A stretch of DNA of 64,000 nucleotides from Brevundimonas sp. (GTDB lineage: Bacteria; Pseudomonadota; Alphaproteobacteria; Caulobacterales; Caulobacteraceae). Position 1 is the stretch's first letter; each line of letters starts with the position of its first letter. The notes under the pieces are model-generated. The model was not told the DNA's origin. It saw only the letters and a list, made by a program, of their open reading frames with translations, and ran no database searches. Of the stretch, positions 18,865 through 27,615 are shown in pieces. The stretch spans positions 1 to 64,000 of the forward strand of contig NZ_JAQSDY010000006.1 of NCBI RefSeq assembly GCF_029946145.1, read 5' to 3'. Position numbers and translations under genes: made by a program.

Positions 18865-19101
18865 TCAGGCCGCCATGCGGAAGTCTTCGGCCGGGGCGAA
18901 GGCGGGGCGGGCTTCGTCCCACAGGGCGTCCTCATCGGCGTAGCGGGCGCTGGCGCTGGCGCTGGCGTCGATGACGTCGATCACCTGCTCTTCCAGCCGG
19001 TCCCAGATGACGGCCAGACCGCCGCAGCCCTCGGCATCGCAGGGGACGATCAGGTAGCGGGAGGCGGCGACGGAAGCGTGGGGGGCGAAGGCGCGGGCCA
19101 T
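18865..19101 (-). CDS. Small hypothetical protein
   Basis: The 78-residue acidic protein has no signal peptide or membrane helix. A ribosome-binding site (GGAG) lies 7 nt before ATG 19101. It contains the segment YLIVPCDAEGCGGLAVIWDR followed by a long acidic helix, and ends EDFRMAA. Codon third positions are GC-rich as in genuine genes here. The family is unknown. Its promoter region is shared with the divergent WYL regulator gene, so that regulator could control it; this is inference. Confidence 0.6.
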   Translation of the reverse strand: MARAFAPHASVAASRYLIVPCDAEGCGGLAVIWDRLEEQVIDVIDASASASARYADEDALWDEARPAFAPAEDFRMAA

Positions 19102-19185
19102 GGGATGTCTCCGGGTCGGGGGTCTCTGTTGAAACGACCTTGAACCAGCGTTGCGTCAAAAACGGTCGTATGCGATTTTGATTCC

Positions 19186-20169
19186 ATGAGAATGGACAAG
19201 GCGGCCGTGTTGATCGAACTGGCCCGGCGCATGGCGGCCAGCGCCGAGGGCCTGACGCTGGACGAGATGGCGCAGGAAGCCGGCGTCGGACGGCGCACGG
19301 CCGAGCGGCTGCGCGACGCCGTGCTGGTCCTGTTCCCCCAGGCGGAAGAGGTGTCGGACCCACCGGGCAAGCGCTGGCGCATCCGCGGCGGCCTGTCCGC
19401 CTTCGAACAGGCCCCGACGACCGAGGAGCTGGTCGAGCTGAGCAAGGCGGCCCAGGGCCTGCGCGCGACCGGAGAACCGGGCCGCGCGGCGGCGCTGGAG
19501 GGGCTTGAGCGCAAGCTGAAGTCGGCGATGCGGTCGACGACCCTGAACCGGCTGGCCCCCGATCTGGAAGCGCTGGTGCGGGCCGAGACCATCGCGGTGC
19601 AGGCCGGTCCCCGGCCCTCGGCGGACGAGACGGTGCTGACCCGGATCCGTCACGCCATCCTGGCCGGCCAGCCGCTGGGCTTCATCTACAGCCGCCCGGG
19701 GGCCGAGGCGCGCCGGCGCATCGTCGCGCCGTGCGGGGTGATGTTCGGGCGGGCCAACTATCTGGTCGCCGCCGACCGCGAGAGCGGGCGCATCCAGACC
19801 TTCCGCCTCGACCGGATGAGCGCGGTCCGGGCCGAGGACGGCGTCGCCTCGCCGCCCGCCGACTTCGACCTGCAGGCCTTCGCCAGCCAGTCGTTCGGCA
19901 TCTATCAGGACGAGATCGAGGATGTGGTGCTGCGCGTGACCCCCGCCGGCGCGGCCGAGGCGCGCGCGTGGCGCTGGCATCCGACCCAGACGCTGGAGGA
20001 TCAGGCCGACGGCGGCGTGATCGTGCGCTTCCGGGCCTCGGGCATGCGCGAACTGGCCTGGCACCTGTTCAGCTGGGGCGATCAGGTCGAGATCGTCGCG
20101 CCGGTGAGGCTCAGGGCGGTGATGAAGGGCGAACTGGAGGCCGCGCGGCGCGCTCTCGAACCGAGTTGA
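19186..20169 (+). CDS. WYL-domain transcriptional regulator
   Basis: The 327-residue protein has an N-terminal helix-turn-helix (about residues 8-55, LTLDEMAQEAGVGRRTAERL). A WYL ligand-sensing domain follows (about 150-230, FIYSRPGAEARRRIVAPCGV and NYLVAADRESGRIQTFRLDRM), and then a WCX C-terminal domain. WYL regulators sense nucleotides or DNA ends and control varied genes, often DNA damage or defence functions. The neighbours here do not show a target except the divergent small gene. Confidence 0.85.
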   Translation: MRMDKAAVLIELARRMAASAEGLTLDEMAQEAGVGRRTAERLRDAVLVLFPQAEEVSDPPGKRWRIRGGLSAFEQAPTTEELVELSKAAQGLRATGEPGRAAALEGLERKLKSAMRSTTLNRLAPDLEALVRAETIAVQAGPRPSADETVLTRIRHAILAGQPLGFIYSRPGAEARRRIVAPCGVMFGRANYLVAADRESGRIQTFRLDRMSAVRAEDGVASPPADFDLQAFASQSFGIYQDEIEDVVLRVTPAGAAEARAWRWHPTQTLEDQADGGVIVRFRASGMRELAWHLFSWGDQVEIVAPVRLRAVMKGELEAARRALEPS

Positions 20170-20291
20170 GCGGGCCGGCGGGGTCTTCGGGCCGTTCCCG
20201 GGTCCGGGAAATGTCCCGAGTCTGACCAAAGCTTAAGCTGACGGGAGCCTCCGCCCGGCCTTATGCCGGAGTCCGGATGGGGGGAGCCGAC

Positions 20292-21698
20292 ATGCGCGCC
20301 ACGATACTGACGATTCTGGCCCTGCTGGCGTTTGGAACAGGCGTTCCAGCGGTCGCGCAGGAGACGCCCTCCCGTCCTGCCGTGGCGGTCACCCGCGACG
20401 GCGACGCCTGGACGGCGGATTACGAACTGGATCGGGACGCGCCGGTCTGGGCCTTCTTCCGGTCGGCGCTGATCCAGGACTCGCGCAGGCCGTGGCGGCC
20501 GGAGCAGTGGCGGGTCGTCACGCCCGGCGTGGTGCTGGAGCGGGCCGGAAACCGGGACATCCTGCGCGCCCTCGACGGCGGACCGGTGCCGCGCCGCGTC
20601 AGCATAGGCTTCACGCCGAAATCGGAGGACCTCGAGGCCGACTCTGGCGTCCTCGCCTTCACCGACGGATCGGTGGCCATGCCCAGCGGGCAGTTCGACG
20701 TTTTTCCGCTGCCGTCGGTGGCGGCGGCCGAGGCGGTTCCAGAGGATCTGAACGACTATCCGCTGGAGGCCGATCCCGCGACGGTGACGTGGCGCGACCG
20801 CGCCGGCCCGGTGCTGTTCCGGGGCGAGCGGGTGGCGCAGGCCGTCGCGGCGGACGCCGACACCTATGTGCTGTTCGGCGCGGCGGAAATGAGCGGGAAT
20901 GAGCGGCTGGTCACGGTCGTGGACCCCCGGCTGCCTGAATGGATCGGCAGCGCCATCCAGGATTTCGCGCCCCGTGTGGCCGACCATTACGCCAGCCGGC
21001 TGGGCGCGGGCCAGACTGACCGGCCGATGGTGATGGTCAGCTGGGCCGGTCCGACCGCCGGGAAAACGTCGATGGGCGGCAGCGTCATGCCGGGCCTGAT
21101 CGTCGCGCGGTTCGAGGGGAGCGGCGTGCTTCAGCCCACCGCCGGAGTCCTGGCCACGGCGCGCTGGTTCATCGGCCATGAGAGCGCGCACTTCTGGCTG
21201 GGTCAGATCGTCCGCTATGAACGCGCGCGGGACGCCTGGATCATGGAGGGGGGCGCCGATCTGATGGCGGTCCGGGCCCTGAAGGCGGTCGATCCAGACT
21301 ATGACGCCCGCGCCGAACTGCAGAAGGAGGTCGATGACTGCGCCCGTCTGGCCGACGAGCCCGTGGCCGAGGCCGCCGGGCGCGGCGAGCATCGCGCGCT
21401 CTACGCCTGCGGAGCCGTGTTCGCGATGACGGCGGAGGGCGTGCAGCGGCGGGCGACGGGCGGCGACTGGTTCGCCTTCCTCAAGCCGCTGATCGACGCC
21501 AATCGCGAGGACGGGGTGCTGACGCGGGAGGAATGGCTGACGGAGCTGACCCGGGTGTCGGGCGACGCTTCCCTGCGGGCGGATATGGAGACCCTGCTGG
21601 ACAGCGGCGTCGCCGATCCGGCGACGGTCATCGCCGGTCTGTTCGACCGCACGGGCGTCGGCTATCGGCGCGAGGCGGGAAATATCCGGCTTGATTGA
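20292..21698 (+). CDS. Secreted gluzincin-like metallopeptidase (M1/M61-type motif)
   Basis: The 468-residue protein has a signal peptide ending after PAVA (about residue 22). The zinc-binding set is HESAH at 296-300 and Glu319, exactly 18 residues after the second His, which is the HEXXH-18-E signature of M1/M61 gluzincins. The surroundings (RWFIGHESAHFWLGQ, AWIMEGGADLMAV) also resemble those families. The N-terminal 220 residues look beta-rich. I do not know its substrate; a periplasmic aminopeptidase is the simplest guess. ATG 20277 is an alternative start, but 20292 gives the better signal peptide. Confidence 0.65.
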   Translation: MRATILTILALLAFGTGVPAVAQETPSRPAVAVTRDGDAWTADYELDRDAPVWAFFRSALIQDSRRPWRPEQWRVVTPGVVLERAGNRDILRALDGGPVPRRVSIGFTPKSEDLEADSGVLAFTDGSVAMPSGQFDVFPLPSVAAAEAVPEDLNDYPLEADPATVTWRDRAGPVLFRGERVAQAVAADADTYVLFGAAEMSGNERLVTVVDPRLPEWIGSAIQDFAPRVADHYASRLGAGQTDRPMVMVSWAGPTAGKTSMGGSVMPGLIVARFEGSGVLQPTAGVLATARWFIGHESAHFWLGQIVRYERARDAWIMEGGADLMAVRALKAVDPDYDARAELQKEVDDCARLADEPVAEAAGRGEHRALYACGAVFAMTAEGVQRRATGGDWFAFLKPLIDANREDGVLTREEWLTELTRVSGDASLRADMETLLDSGVADPATVIAGLFDRTGVGYRREAGNIRLD

Positions 21699-21703
21699 CG
21701 GCT

Positions 21704-21823
21704 TCAGCCGGTCCGAAGGGCGAGGCCGGCCAGGAGCCAGCCGGCCAGCGCCGCGGCGGTGACAAGTTCGATGACGACGAAAACCAGAAGCCAGTGCTTC
21801 CGGACAAACGATACGAGATTCAC
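21704..21823 (-). CDS. Small single-span membrane protein
   Basis: The 39-residue frame starts with GTG at 21823 and ends with TGA. It encodes a short charged N-terminus (SFVRKHW), one long hydrophobic stretch from about residue 12 to 35, and the end LRTG. Third codon positions are GC-rich in the C-terminal half but less so at the start. A weak AGGG lies 7 nt upstream of GTG. It fills the gap between the gluzincin gene and the RamB-type regulator and is antisense to nothing else. Confidence 0.4.
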   Translation of the reverse strand: MNLVSFVRKHWLLVFVVIELVTAAALAGWLLAGLALRTG

Positions 21824-21879
21824 GACGGGCCCTGATCAACCGAGCGGTCGAAACCCCTGAAACCGCATCGGGTTCAACG

Positions 21880-23313
21880 TCAGTCGGTCGGCCCCGCGAA
21901 CGGGTAGGGACTGACCGACTTCGACCAGTCATCGACCGTCAATGAGCGGTCGACCGGGGGGGCGGCGCGTTCGGCGCAGGGGTGGCGATGGCACAGGCGG
22001 CAGGCCGGGCCGATCGGGGTGACCTCGGGCGCCGCCAGATCGAGGCCGCGTGCATGGATCAGGCGATGGGCGTGTTTCAGCTCGCAGCCCAGGCCGATGG
22101 CGAGGTCGTGGCCCTCGGTGAAGGCGTCATGCCCCTGACGGTCCACGGTGCGGGCCAGGGTGAACCAGCGGCCGCCATCGGGCGTCTCGACGATCTGGGT
22201 GACGATCTTGCCGGGCGTGCGGAAGGCGCTGTGCAGCCGCCAGCGCGGACAGGCGCCGCCGAACCGGGAGAATGGGAAGGCGCCCGAGGCGAAGCGTTTG
22301 GAGATGTTGCCGGCCTGATCGACCCGCATCAGGAAGAAGGGCACGCCTCGCGCGGTGGGCCGCGACAGGGTGGTCAGGCGGTGGGCGGCCTGTTCGAAGC
22401 CGACGCCGAACCGGGCCTGAAGCCGCGTCATGTCATAGGCGGTCTCCTCCGCCGCGCGCTGGAAGGCGACGTAGGGCATCAGGATCGCGGCGGCGAGGGT
22501 GTTGGTCAGGGAGACCTTCAGAAGGCGGCGGGTCGGTTCGTCCGGCGCCGCCGCCGCGTCCGCGAGCGCGGTCAGGTCGGCGTCATGTTCGGCGAGGGCC
22601 AGCTGGTAGGCGACCGCGAAGGCGCGGGAGGAGCCGCCCAGGGTTTCGGACAGCAGCAGCCGTTTGCGGTGCGGATCATAGCGGCGGGTCCATTCGACCA
22701 TGACCTCGGCGGGCAGGGTGCGGACGGTCAGGCCGTGGCGCGCCAGAAGCCGGGCGCGGGCGCGGGTCTCGAAGGTCTCGCCGGGAGTCTCGGCCTCCAT
22801 GGTGTCCGACAGGGCCTCGCCCAGCGTGTCCAGATCGGGGAAATGGTTGCGTCGGGCCTGGACGTATTCGCGCACCCAGTCGGCGGGACTGTCGTCGCCG
22901 CGGCCGCCGAGGGCGTCGGCTTCGGCCCGGTCGCGGGTGCGGCGATCGGCGAAGGCGCGGTACAGGCGCAGCAGGGCGTCGGCGGCGGCGGGCTGGTCTT
23001 CGGCCAGCTGGACGATCTCGTGACGCGGCACCGACAGGCCCTGGAAGACCGGATCGGCGAAGGCCTCGGTCAGTTCGGCTTCCGACGCCGGGCCGCCGGA
23101 CTGGCCGAGGGTGCGCAGGTCCACGTCATAGGTGTCGGCCAGGCGCAGCAACAGTTGCGCCGAGACGGGCCGCTGGTTGCGCTCGATATGATTGAGGTAG
23201 CTGGGGGAGACGCCGAGGTCGGCGGCCATGGCGGTCTGGGTCAGGGCGAGGTCGCGCCGCAGCCGCTTGAGGCGGCCTCCGAGGAACAGTTTGCGATCGG
23301 CGGCGGCGTCCAT
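21880..23313 (-). CDS. XRE/ScfR (RamB-type) transcriptional regulator
   Basis: The 477-residue protein begins with a Cro/C1 helix-turn-helix (about residues 12-65, LTQTAMAADLGVSPSYLNHI). An IrrE/ImmA-like domain follows (AYQLALAEHD region), and then the C-terminal DUF2083 domain with paired Cys (CRLCHRHPC). This is the layout of the short-chain fatty acyl regulators, including RamB, which controls acetate and glyoxylate genes in actinobacteria. The gene is divergent from isocitrate lyase with 148 bp between them, so control of aceA is very likely. Confidence 0.88.
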   Translation of the reverse strand: MDAAADRKLFLGGRLKRLRRDLALTQTAMAADLGVSPSYLNHIERNQRPVSAQLLLRLADTYDVDLRTLGQSGGPASEAELTEAFADPVFQGLSVPRHEIVQLAEDQPAAADALLRLYRAFADRRTRDRAEADALGGRGDDSPADWVREYVQARRNHFPDLDTLGEALSDTMEAETPGETFETRARARLLARHGLTVRTLPAEVMVEWTRRYDPHRKRLLLSETLGGSSRAFAVAYQLALAEHDADLTALADAAAAPDEPTRRLLKVSLTNTLAAAILMPYVAFQRAAEETAYDMTRLQARFGVGFEQAAHRLTTLSRPTARGVPFFLMRVDQAGNISKRFASGAFPFSRFGGACPRWRLHSAFRTPGKIVTQIVETPDGGRWFTLARTVDRQGHDAFTEGHDLAIGLGCELKHAHRLIHARGLDLAAPEVTPIGPACRLCHRHPCAERAAPPVDRSLTVDDWSKSVSPYPFAGPTD

Positions 23314-23324
23314 GGTTCGATTAG

Positions 23325-23362
23325 GTCACAAAATGACTTAACAGCAAGTGTCATATTGTGAC
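23325..23362. promoter_or_regulatory. Two candidate operators of the RamB/ScfR-type regulator
   Basis: GTCACAAAATGAC (23325-23337) and GTCATATTGTGAC (23350-23362) are two copies of the palindrome GTCA-N5-TGAC. Their centres are 25 bp apart, so they lie on nearly the same DNA face. They overlap the likely promoter region of the regulator gene itself and stand upstream of aceA. Binding by the divergent regulator is inference. Confidence 0.6.
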
Positions 23363-23393
23363 TATATGACTAAAATGTCGGCGGCTTGTCTGT

Positions 23394-23405
23394 GTCAATC
23401 GTGAC
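23394..23405. promoter_or_regulatory. Third palindrome closer to aceA
   Basis: GTCAATCGTGAC has the same half-sites as the pair at 23325-23362 but a 4-bp spacer. It lies 57 bp before the aceA start and could be a weaker operator site near the aceA promoter. Confidence 0.4.
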
Positions 23406-23461
23406 TTCCTCGTGTTCTGGTTGGGCATACCCGCCGCACAGGCCCGAACCGAGCACAGACC

Positions 23462-24754
23462 ATGACCACCTTTGCTGACCTCGTTCCCTCGCCCTACGGC
23501 CGCTTCGACGGCATCGAACGCCCGTATTCGCCGGAGGACGTGCTGCGTCTGCGCGGCTCGGTGCCGATCACGCATACGCTGGCCGCGCGCGGCGCCAACC
23601 GGCTGTGGGAACTGCTGCACGACGAGCCGTTCGTGAACGCCCTGGGCGCCGTGACCGGCAACCAGGCCATGCAGATGGTGCGCGCGGGCCTCAAGGCCAT
23701 CTATCTGTCGGGCTGGCAGGTCGCCGCCGACGCCAACACGGCCGGGGCCATGTATCCCGACCAGTCCCTGTACCCGGCCAATGCCGCGCCCGAACTGTGC
23801 CGCCGCATCAACCGCACCCTGCAGCGGGCCGACCAGATCGAGCATGCCGAGGCCAAGCCAGGGGAGGGGGCCAAACGCGACTGGTTCGCCCCCATCGTCG
23901 CCGACGCCGAGGCCGGATTCGGCGGGCCTCTGAACAGCTTCGAAATCATGAAGGCCTTCATCGAGGCCGGCGCGGCCGGTGTTCACTTCGAGGACCAGTT
24001 GGCCTCCGAGAAGAAGTGCGGCCACCTGGGCGGCAAGGTGCTGATCCCGACCCAGGCGCATGAGCGCAACCTGATCGCCGCGCGTCTGGCCGCAGACGTC
24101 ATGGGCACGCCGACCCTGACCGTGGCCCGCACCGACGCCGAGTCGGCCCAGCTGATCACCTCGGACGTGGACGAGCGCGACCGGCCCTTCATCGACCGCG
24201 ACAACCGCACGCCCGAAGGCTTCTTCCGCCTCAAGGAAGGCACGGGTCTTGACCACTGCATCGCCCGCGGCCTGTCCTACGCCAAATACGCCGACGTCCT
24301 GTGGTGGGAGACCTCCCATCCCGATCTGGACGACGCCCGCCGCTTCGCCGAGGCCGTGCACAAGGAACATCCCGGCAAGCTGATGGCCTACAACTGCTCG
24401 CCGTCGTTCAACTGGAAGGCCAGGCTGGACGATGCCACCATCGCCAAATTCCAGCGCGAGCTGGGGGCCATGGGCTACAAATTCCAGTTCGTGACCCTGG
24501 CCGGCTTCCACAGCCTGAACAACTCGATGTTCGAGCTGGCCGACGGCTATCGCGACCGGGGCATGGCCGCCTATTCCGAGCTGCAGCAGCGCGAGTTCGC
24601 CAACGAGGCCGCCGGCTACACCGCGACCCGTCACCAGCGCGAGGTCGGCACCGGCTATTTCGATCAGGTCGCCACCGTCATCTCCAACGGCCAGTCGTCG
24701 ACGACGGCGCTGAAGGATTCCACCGAGACCGCCCAGTTCGTGGCGGCCGAGTAA
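23462..24754 (+). CDS. aceA: Isocitrate lyase
   Basis: The 430-residue protein carries the catalytic signature KKCGHLGGK with Cys186 as general acid. It also has the metal-binding region ADAEAGFGG (near residue 148) and SPSFNWK near the C-terminus. It splits isocitrate into glyoxylate and succinate, the first step of the glyoxylate shunt for growth on acetate or fatty acids. Malate synthase is not nearby. Expression is probably governed by the divergent RamB/ScfR-type regulator. Confidence 0.97.
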   Translation: MTTFADLVPSPYGRFDGIERPYSPEDVLRLRGSVPITHTLAARGANRLWELLHDEPFVNALGAVTGNQAMQMVRAGLKAIYLSGWQVAADANTAGAMYPDQSLYPANAAPELCRRINRTLQRADQIEHAEAKPGEGAKRDWFAPIVADAEAGFGGPLNSFEIMKAFIEAGAAGVHFEDQLASEKKCGHLGGKVLIPTQAHERNLIAARLAADVMGTPTLTVARTDAESAQLITSDVDERDRPFIDRDNRTPEGFFRLKEGTGLDHCIARGLSYAKYADVLWWETSHPDLDDARRFAEAVHKEHPGKLMAYNCSPSFNWKARLDDATIAKFQRELGAMGYKFQFVTLAGFHSLNNSMFELADGYRDRGMAAYSELQQREFANEAAGYTATRHQREVGTGYFDQVATVISNGQSSTTALKDSTETAQFVAAE

Positions 24755-24768
24755 GCAGGAGAGAGACC

Positions 24769-24978
24769 ATGCAACCCCTGGACAACCCCACGGCCATCAT
24801 CGACTGCTGCCTCGCCCCGCTGAACCTGGACACCGGGACCGAGGCGGAGCGCGAGGTGCGCCGCCGGCTGGAGCACGTCATCAAGACCTTCCGGGCCAAG
24901 GCGGCCCAGCCGGTCAGCGTCGACTTTTCGTCCATGCCCTCGCAGGTCATCAACGAAGCCGCGCACGGCTACGAATAG
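24769..24978 (+). CDS. Small hypothetical protein downstream of aceA
   Basis: The 69-residue soluble protein starts at ATG 24769, with AGGAGAG 5-11 nt upstream and only 14 nt after the aceA stop. It is therefore almost certainly co-transcribed with isocitrate lyase. The N-terminal half contains DCCLAPLNLDTGT; the middle is an amphipathic Arg/Glu-rich helix. I know no family and can offer no function beyond a link to acetate growth. Confidence 0.6.
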   Translation: MQPLDNPTAIIDCCLAPLNLDTGTEAEREVRRRLEHVIKTFRAKAAQPVSVDFSSMPSQVINEAAHGYE

Positions 24979-24981
24979 GGG

Positions 24982-26619
24982 TCAGGCGGCGATAGCCGCG
25001 GCCGCCGCCCGCGGCATGGAGACGACGAGCTCCAGCAGTTCAGCCGCGTCGAAGGGTTTGGCCAGATGCCGGTCCGCGCCCGCCGCCTCGGCCATGGTTA
25101 TGTGCTCGCCCAGGGCGTTGGCTGTCAGCATGACGATCGGCGTGCGCCCCAGGCCCATGGCCGCCTCATGCAGCCGGATCTCGCGGATCGCCGTCAGGCC
25201 GTCCATCACGGGCATCTGCATATCCATGAGGATCAGGTCAAAGTCGCCGTCGCGGCATGCCTGCAGGGCGAGGGCGCCGTCCTCGACCGAGACCAGCTCG
25301 ACGGAAGCCTGAGCCAGGATCAGTTCGACGACCTTGCGATTCACCGGGTGGTCATCGGCCAGAAGGACCCGGATCACGGGTTGGTCGCCGTCAGCCGCGC
25401 GGCTCGGCGACAGCCCCGCGGCCACGGGCCTGCCGGCGGCGCGGAAGGGAATGGTCAGGATGAAGGCGGAGCCGCCGCCGGGCTCGCTTTCGCAATCCAG
25501 GTCGCCGCCCATCATTTCGGCCAGCTGGCGCGAGATGGCGAGGCCCAGGCCCGAGCCTCCAAACTTGCGGGTGATCGCGCCGTCGGCCTGCTCAAAGCGG
25601 CTGAACAGGCGGGCGCGGGTTTCGCAGTCAAAGCCGATGCCTGTGTCCTCGACCGAGAACCGGAGCGTCGGCGCGCCGTCCCGGTCGGGGCCGGGCGAGG
25701 CGGTCAGGCTGACGAAGCCGGTGCTGGTGAATTTTACGGCGTTGGAGACCAGATTGGTCAGGATCTGCTTCAACCGCACCATGTCGCCGGTGATCCAGCA
25801 GTCGGCTCCGGGCGTGATCTCGACGAAGAACTGCAGGCCCTTCTCGCTGGCCGCGCTTTCATACAGACGGGCCGCCTCGCGGACGGCGCAGCCCAGATCG
25901 AAGGTTTCCTCGGCCAGTTCCAGCCGGCCGGATTCGACGCGGGCCAGGTCCAGAATGTCGCTGAGCAGGACCTGCAGGGTGCGGCCGGACGACTGGATCA
26001 GCTCCAGCATCTCGCGCTGATCTTCCGAGAGACCGGTCCGGGCCATGGCCTGGGCCAGGCCGATGACGCCGTTCAGCGGCGTGCGGATCTCGTGACTCAT
26101 ATTGGCCAGGAACTGACTCTTGGCGCTGCTGGCCGCCTGGGCGGCGTCGCGGGCCTCGGCCAGGGCGGCGGCGTCGTTCTTCAGGTCCGTGATGTCAGTG
26201 CAGACGGTGACGATACCGCCCGCGGACGTGCGGCGATCGGATACGCGCAGCCACCGGTCTCCGGCGATGCGCTGCTCCATCGTGGTCGATAGCGCCTTGC
26301 GGGATTCCAGACGCTCGGAGATCCATTCGTTTTCCCGACCGATAGCGTCCGCATAAAGCCCTTCGGCCAGGCCGATCTCGATGATTTCGAGGAAGGTCAT
26401 CCCCGCTTCGAGGTTGGAAGACAATTCGGGGTTCACTTCGGCATAGCGGTGGTTCCACAACACGAGCCGATCGCCGCTATCAAAGAAGGCGAGGCCATCG
26501 GGCATGGCGTCCAGAGCGTCGCGGAAATCAGCCAGACCGCGGCGCAGTGGCCTGCGCGGCCAACCGGCCAGGGCGGAAACGCCCGGCAGGCCAGCCATGA
26601 ACCTCCGGACGCCGTTCAT
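24982..26619 (-). CDS. Hybrid sensor histidine kinase/response regulator
   Basis: The 545-residue protein has a PAS domain (about residues 30-150), a HisKA domain with the phospho-acceptor His176 in NMSHEIRTPLNG, an HATPase domain (about 270-395, with DTGIGFD and GSGLGLAI) and a C-terminal receiver domain (about 415-535, DLILMDMQMPVMDG). No membrane helix is evident, so it probably senses a cytoplasmic signal through PAS. There is no separate histidine phosphotransfer domain. The partner regulator is unknown; its neighbours are unrelated. Confidence 0.93.
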   Translation of the reverse strand: MNGVRRFMAGLPGVSALAGWPRRPLRRGLADFRDALDAMPDGLAFFDSGDRLVLWNHRYAEVNPELSSNLEAGMTFLEIIEIGLAEGLYADAIGRENEWISERLESRKALSTTMEQRIAGDRWLRVSDRRTSAGGIVTVCTDITDLKNDAAALAEARDAAQAASSAKSQFLANMSHEIRTPLNGVIGLAQAMARTGLSEDQREMLELIQSSGRTLQVLLSDILDLARVESGRLELAEETFDLGCAVREAARLYESAASEKGLQFFVEITPGADCWITGDMVRLKQILTNLVSNAVKFTSTGFVSLTASPGPDRDGAPTLRFSVEDTGIGFDCETRARLFSRFEQADGAITRKFGGSGLGLAISRQLAEMMGGDLDCESEPGGGSAFILTIPFRAAGRPVAAGLSPSRAADGDQPVIRVLLADDHPVNRKVVELILAQASVELVSVEDGALALQACRDGDFDLILMDMQMPVMDGLTAIREIRLHEAAMGLGRTPIVMLTANALGEHITMAEAAGADRHLAKPFDAAELLELVVSMPRAAAAAIAA

Positions 26620-26771
26620 GCGACAGCCTCCGCCGGCGCGCCGGGCGAAAGGCGGTCACCGTCGGCCATGTCATCGAAAATGTGGAAAATTCTGTCCACC
26701 AGATCCCCCGCCCGAATTCGAAGAATGCAGGAAAGGGGTGAACAAACTGTGGTTGTCGTGTCGTGTCGCGT

Positions 26772-27395
26772 TCAGGTCACGGCAGTGCCCACGACGACCG
26801 GGAACCGGCGCCCCAGCACCTTCGCCGGATTCACCTGACGATCGCCGCGGCGGACCTCGAAATGCAGGTGAGGGCCGGTCGAACGCCCGGTCGAGCCCAC
26901 CAGACCGATACGCTGACCGCCCTCAACCCGGTCGCCGGAGGCCACATCCAGACGGCTCAGGTGGCCGTAGAGGGTGCTCATCCCGTTGGGATGGCGGATT
27001 TCCACGAAGCGACCGTAGCCCTCCGGGTCATACCCCGCGCGGAGGACCGAACCCTCGGCCGCTACGAAGACGCCCGTTCCCTGGGGCGCCGCGATGTCCA
27101 CGCCCTCGTGGTTGCGCATGGCCTGGCCGGGCATCTGGCGTGGGCCGAAGGGGGAGTTGATCGCATAGCCCTTCACAGGCCCGTCAAAGGCGATCAGGCG
27201 GGTGATCGGACCCGCTGCCTCGGCCACTGCGGTCACGGGCGGCGCCTCCGGAACGGCGAAGGTCTCGACCGGCAGCATCGGGTCGGGCGCCGACAGGGGC
27301 GCGGCGGCCATGGCCAGCACGGCGACACCGGTCAGGACGGCGGCCTGGCCGGAATGGATGAGAAACGACCTTGCGGTCGGCAACAGGCGTCGCAT
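26772..27395 (-). CDS. M23-family (LytM) metallopeptidase
   Basis: The 207-residue protein has an N-terminal hydrophobic signal/anchor (about residues 13-33) and an M23 domain. Zinc ligands His96 and Asp100 (NHEGVDIA) and His178 (HLHFEV), with catalytic His145 and His176, are all present. Active M23 enzymes cut peptide cross-links in peptidoglycan; intact ligands suggest activity here. No coiled coil is visible, unlike NlpD or EnvC activators. About 150 bp up to the kinase gene hold nothing I recognise. Confidence 0.9.
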   Translation of the reverse strand: MRRLLPTARSFLIHSGQAAVLTGVAVLAMAAAPLSAPDPMLPVETFAVPEAPPVTAVAEAAGPITRLIAFDGPVKGYAINSPFGPRQMPGQAMRNHEGVDIAAPQGTGVFVAAEGSVLRAGYDPEGYGRFVEIRHPNGMSTLYGHLSRLDVASGDRVEGGQRIGLVGSTGRSTGPHLHFEVRRGDRQVNPAKVLGRRFPVVVGTAVT

Positions 27396-27560
27396 GCGGC
27401 GTCGGCTCCGTCTTCGGCTCGTGAGAGCGGGGAGGGGGCGCCGGCGGGCCGCAACATACGCGACACACTGCGGCCAGCGACCGGAGAGCGCGCCTTTTCA
27501 CGGGTCGGTGGGGCTGCTTTGGGGCGAACGGGAGCGTCAGGTCGTCGCAGGGTGGAACGA

Positions 27561-27594
27561 AAAAGGGCGCGCGACCCCGCCGGATCGCGCGCCC
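27561..27594 (-). terminator. Terminator of the GDSL autotransporter gene
   Basis: On the minus strand the stem GGGCGCGCGA/TCGCGCGCCC is followed by TTTTTCG. It starts about 20 nt after the autotransporter stop. Confidence 0.8.
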
Positions 27595-27615
27595 CCTTGA
27601 CGGATATGGGTTGGC

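Noticed and set aside
19186..20169. WYL regulator as evidence of a nearby phage-defence system
   Set aside because: WYL proteins often regulate defence genes, but no nuclease, methylase, helicase or reverse transcriptase gene is adjacent.
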